Source: Richelia sp. CSU_2_1
Lineage (GTDB): Bacteria > Cyanobacteriota > Cyanobacteriia > Cyanobacteriales > Microcoleaceae
Assembly (NCBI GenBank): GCA_012034575.1
Contig: JAAUPF010000012.1
Span: forward strand, 1 to 64,000
Reading direction: 5' to 3'
DNA length: 64,000 nucleotides
Positions within the stretch are counted from its first letter, which is position 1; the number at the start of each line of letters is the position of its first letter. A program made the position numbers and the translations under genes. This document shows positions 61,048-64,000 of this stretch, in pieces. Below the pieces are notes generated by a model. It made no database searches. It worked only from the letters and a program-made list of their open reading frames with translations, and had not been told where the DNA came from.

Positions 61048-61476
61048 CTACAAACGCGGGCGCAATCCATAATGCCGGTAGCGCAAGTAATCTCGCAAAA
61101 TGAGCTCGTGGTCAAAACACAACTGTTTTGGAATTTGCCAAGTTTCAAAAACCTGCAAGTTTTTCGCATCGTCGGCGGCTTGAGGTTCTCCAGTAGCTGA
61201 CGCTATGAATACAATACTAATAGTATGTTGGCGGGGGTCGCGATTTGGATCGGAATAAACGTAAAATTGTTCGATCGATTCTACATTCAAACTTGTTTCT
61301 TCTAAAGCTTCTCGTTTGGCCGCCGTTTCTACCGATTCTCCATAATCGACAAAGCCGCCGGGAATCGCCCAGCCGTAGGGCGGATGTTGGCGTTCGATCA
61401 GGACGATCGGGCGGTGGGGGCGATCGACTAATTCGATGATAATATCAACTGTAGGTGCGGGATTTTTGTAAGTCAC
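61048..61476 (-). CDS. NUDIX hydrolase
   Basis: A 142-residue single-domain NUDIX protein. The box is intact: '[26 protein letters not shown]' fits GX5EX7REUXEEXGU, except that Ser replaces the final Gly-side residue. The preceding '[18 protein letters not shown]' is characteristic of ADP-ribose or nucleotide-sugar pyrophosphatase-like members. The substrate cannot be inferred. The start is GTG 61476. A CAATTAC-type STRR lies just upstream. Confidence 0.9.
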   Translation of the reverse strand: MTYKNPAPTVDIIIELVDRPHRPIVLIERQHPPYGWAIPGGFVDYGESVETAAKREALEETSLNVESIEQFYVYSDPNRDPRQHTISIVFIASATGEPQAADDAKNLQVFETWQIPKQLCFDHELILRDYLRYRHYGLRPRL

Positions 61477-61483
61477 GGATTTG

Positions 61484-61530
61484 GTAATGGGTAATGGGTA
61501 ATTGGTAATTGGTAATTGGTAATTGGTAAA
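61484..61530. repeat. STRR, unit GGTAATT/GGTAATG
   Basis: Six or seven tandem heptamers directly upstream of the NUDIX start codon. Confidence 0.85.
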
Positions 61531-61596
61531 TCACCAACATCATAAATCTGTAGGGGCGGACTCGCCAACCATAGTCCGCACTACAAACTGTTTTTG

Positions 61597-64000
61597 TCAT
61601 ACAACAATCTGGAAGTCGCTAGCTGTCAATGACGAAGTACCGTCAAGCGTGGCAAATAGCGCACCGGTTCCTAAACCAATTTGTACTCCATTCTGGTTGA
61701 AGAATAAGTTGCCTGTAGCCAGACTATAAACAATTAATCCATTGCTGGTGTCTACTGCTAAATCGCTATCGACAAAGGTAATTTCAGCAACAGTAATTGC
61801 TCCGAATGTTGTTTGAGATAACAGAATCTTGTCCGTACCGATCGTAAAATCAGTAAGACGATCGCTCCCAAAATCATCAGCATTAAAAGCACCGATCGAT
61901 TTAAACAAAAACCGATCTTCACCACCACCACCAGTTAGTAGATCGTAGCCCGTATTTCCCGCAACTAGATCGTTGCCGTCACCACCAATCAGCGTGTCAT
62001 TGCCATCGCCACCAATTAGCGTATCGTTGGCGTTACCGCCAACAACACTGTCAAAACCTAAACCACCATTAAATGTGTCGTCGCCACCTCCCATGTCAAC
62101 AACTGAATTGGCGTAAGTTCCTAATAGATTGATGACATCATTACCATCAGAAATTGAACTCGCAATTTCATCGCCCTTGAGGTTGATAAAGAAGCGAAAG
62201 TCGTTCATGCTGACAGTAATGCTATCGTTACCGATACCGCCAGTAATATTGTCCAAATATGGGGCATCATTAGGATTAATGTTGTCATCCCAAATTTCAG
62301 CAAAAGTGAGATTGATGCTGTCATTGCCAACATCGCCGCGAACCTCATTTACGCCGTCAGTGTCGGTAATCGTGTCGTCGCCAATACCGCCAAAAATGCG
62401 ATCGAGATTGCCTAAATCGCCGTTGAGGAAGTCATTGCCGCCCTCACCATAAATCAAATCATCCGCACCGTCGCCGTTGATAGTGTCGTCGCCCTCCGCG
62501 CCCATCAGTGTATCTGGATCGGGAGTACCGTTGAGAACTAAAGGGGCCGGATTAGTAGGATTCACCGTGATGTTAACGGTGGCTGTCGCTGTCCCTCCGT
62601 GACTGTCGTCAAGCTGATATGTAAAGCTGTCCGAACCGATGAAGTCACCGTGGGGTTGATAAGTGATGAAATCATCAGTCTTTTCAAACGTGCCGTTAAA
62701 ATTGATCTCAGCTTTCCCGCCGACTCCCTTGGTCAAAACTGTAAAAGTTAGGGAGTCGCCGTCTGGATCGCGATCGTTTGCTAATACGGGGATATTAACG
62801 CGAGTGACTCGATCGGTGGTGGCGCTATCATCGATCGCGATCGGCAATTTGTTGACAAAATCGATCGCTACTGTAGCTGTCGCTGTCCCTCCGCGACTGT
62901 CATCAATCTGATAAGTGAAACTGTCGTCATCCCAAAAGTCACCATGAGGCTGATAAGTGATGAAGTCATCAGCCTTATCAAAAGTGCCGTTAAAATTGAT
63001 CTCAGCTTTCCCGCCGACTCCATTGGTCAAAACCGTCAAAATTAGAGTGTCGCCGTCTGGATCGCTGTCATTTGCTAACACTGGGATCTTGACAGAAGTG
63101 TCTCCGTGGCTGGTGGCGCGATCGTCGATCGCGATCGGCAAACGGTTGACTGCTTTCACCGTCACCTCAACCTTGGTAACGTCCGAACCTCCCTTACCGT
63201 CATCGATTTGATAGAGAAAGATATCGTCACCGCTGTAATTGGCATTGGGTGTGTATGTGATTAAATCATCTTGCGGATTGTCCGGCGTACCGTTGTTATT
63301 GACGGCTGCTTTGCCGTTGTGCGCCTCTCTGAAAATGCTGAGACTTAAGGAGTCGCCGTCGGCGTCCCTATCGTTGGCGAGGACGTTAATATCGATCGAA
63401 CCGCCAGCATTGACACTGGCAGCGTCCCCAGATGCGATCGGCGGCTGGTTGGCTTTAACAGTCACCTCAACCTTGGTAACGTCCGAACCTCCCTTACCGT
63501 CATCGATTTGATAGAGAAAAATATCGTCACCGCTGTAATTGGCATTTGGGGTGTAGGTGATGATATCATCTTGCGGATTGTCTGGCGTACCGTTGTTGTT
63601 GACTCCAACTTTGGCGTTGTCGGAAGTCTTGAAAATACTGAGATTCAGGGGGTCGCCATCCGGGTCGCGGTCGTTGGCGAGGACGTTGATATTGACTGAA
63701 CTGCCAGCATTGACCATTGCAGCGTCCCCAGATGCGATCGGAGCTCGGTTGCGATCGACAGTTACTTCAACTTTGGCAACAGCCACGCCTCCTTTACCGT
63801 CTACGATTCGATAGACAAATAAATCCTGCCCGCTGAAGTTGGCATTGGGTGTGTATGTGATTAAATCATCTTTCGGGTTGTCCGGCGTACCGTTGTGGCT
63901 GACTTCTGCTTTGCCATTGCTTGAAGTCCGGACAATGCTGAGGTTCAGGGAGTCGCCGTCGGGATCGCTGTCGTTGGCCAAAACATCGATCGAAATCGCA
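61597..64000 (-). CDS. Tandem-95/cadherin-like repeat and RTX (hemolysin-type) surface protein, C-terminal part
   Basis: The frame continues past the window edge, so only the last ~800 residues are seen. From about 63990 to 62560 there are five ~100-residue Ig/cadherin-like units, each with '(I)[14 protein letters not shown]' calcium-type motifs and 'DDxFxYQxDDGKGGxxxxxV'. The units at about 63161-63262 and 63461-63562 are almost identical in DNA. Then come RTX nonapeptides ('[21 protein letters not shown]') with calcium-binding GGxGxDxUx, and a C-terminal domain ending '[10 protein letters not shown]', as in type I-secreted cyanobacterial proteins. It is probably exported by a type I system and binds calcium. 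Function (adhesion, surface layer) unproven. Confidence 0.9.
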   Translation of the reverse strand, partial: AISIDVLANDSDPDGDSLNLSIVRTSSNGKAEVSHNGTPDNPKDDLITYTPNANFSGQDLFVYRIVDGKGGVAVAKVEVTVDRNRAPIASGDAAMVNAGSSVNINVLANDRDPDGDPLNLSIFKTSDNAKVGVNNNGTPDNPQDDIITYTPNANYSGDDIFLYQIDDGKGGSDVTKVEVTVKANQPPIASGDAASVNAGGSIDINVLANDRDADGDSLSLSIFREAHNGKAAVNNNGTPDNPQDDLITYTPNANYSGDDIFLYQIDDGKGGSDVTKVEVTVKAVNRLPIAIDDRATSHGDTSVKIPVLANDSDPDGDTLILTVLTNGVGGKAEINFNGTFDKADDFITYQPHGDFWDDDSFTYQIDDSRGGTATATVAIDFVNKLPIAIDDSATTDRVTRVNIPVLANDRDPDGDSLTFTVLTKGVGGKAEINFNGTFEKTDDFITYQPHGDFIGSDSFTYQLDDSHGGTATATVNITVNPTNPAPLVLNGTPDPDTLMGAEGDDTINGDGADDLIYGEGGNDFLNGDLGNLDRIFGGIGDDTITDTDGVNEVRGDVGNDSINLTFAEIWDDNINPNDAPYLDNITGGIGNDSITVSMNDFRFFINLKGDEIASSISDGNDVINLLGTYANSVVDMGGGDDTFNGGLGFDSVVGGNANDTLIGGDGNDTLIGGDGNDLVAGNTGYDLLTGGGGEDRFLFKSIGAFNADDFGSDRLTDFTIGTDKILLSQTTFGAITVAEITFVDSDLAVDTSNGLIVYSLATGNLFFNQNGVQIGLGTGALFATLDGTSSLTASDFQIVV

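Overview
The window looks like chromosome of a filamentous, non-heterocystous cyanobacterium of the Microcoleus/Oscillatoria/Phormidium kind. Evidence seen directly: HIP1-type GCGATCGC and CGATCG words are everywhere; nearly every intergenic gap carries heptanucleotide-type short tandemly repeated repeats (STRRs); and the gene set is cyanobacterial (aldehyde-deformylating oxygenase plus acyl-ACP reductase, CP12, SmtA/SmtB, KaiB family, DUF3177, pentapeptide repeats, class III cyclase/histidine kinase hybrids). Assignment to a genus is inference.

Layout. 0-9.5 kb: class I fructose bisphosphatase, thioredoxin/NHL protein, secreted unknowns, a KaiB-domain protein with an extra N-terminal domain (next to a group II intron remnant), mannose-1-phosphate guanylyltransferase, a secreted trypsin-like protease and a thylakoid thioredoxin-like factor. 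9.9-14.7 kb: UppP and a metal-handling island (ZnuC/ZnuA divergent pair, SmtA/SmtB divergent pair, HMA copper chaperone). 14.9-17.4 kb: DAHP synthase with an upstream aromatic leader peptide and attenuator, and a frameshifted sulfotransferase. 17.9-26.9 kb: an unknown DNA-binding-like protein, a glyoxalase-fold protein, a sugar ABC permease, then the conserved cyanobacterial alkane neighbourhood ado-aar-(terB)-accA-SDR-folE. 27.0-33.1 kb, minus strand: a complete guanidine utilisation operon (gdmH, hypA, hypB, ABC substrate-binding protein, permease, ATPase) behind a guanidine-I riboswitch and a textbook NtcA-type promoter. 33.2-42.9 kb: phosphohexomutase, DacB-type and beta-lactamase-like serine hydrolases, DUF1460 protein, pentapeptide protein, tandem SagB-type nitroreductase, GNAT acetyltransferase. 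43.5-55.4 kb: two giant sensor kinase/response regulator/cyclase hybrids flanking a decayed toxin-antitoxin locus and two small peptidoglycan-binding-domain proteins, then an HD-like protein and DUF3177. 55.6-64 kb: CP12, FIST protein, EamA transporter with coiled-coil head, GpsA, NUDIX, and the C-terminal part of a tandem-95/RTX surface protein that runs off the window.

The most interesting signals are (i) a 20-residue leader peptide with 8 aromatic residues, followed by mutually exclusive antiterminator and terminator helices upstream of aroF, which looks like classical ribosome-stalling attenuation; (ii) the NtcA box - N22 - TAN3T promoter in front of the guanidine riboswitch; (iii) the RT/domain V remnant of a group II intron 5' of the kaiB-like gene. 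Four genes contain single-base frameshifts, three of them at homopolymers, so sequencing error must be excluded before calling them pseudogenes. No tRNA, rRNA or CRISPR array was recognised.
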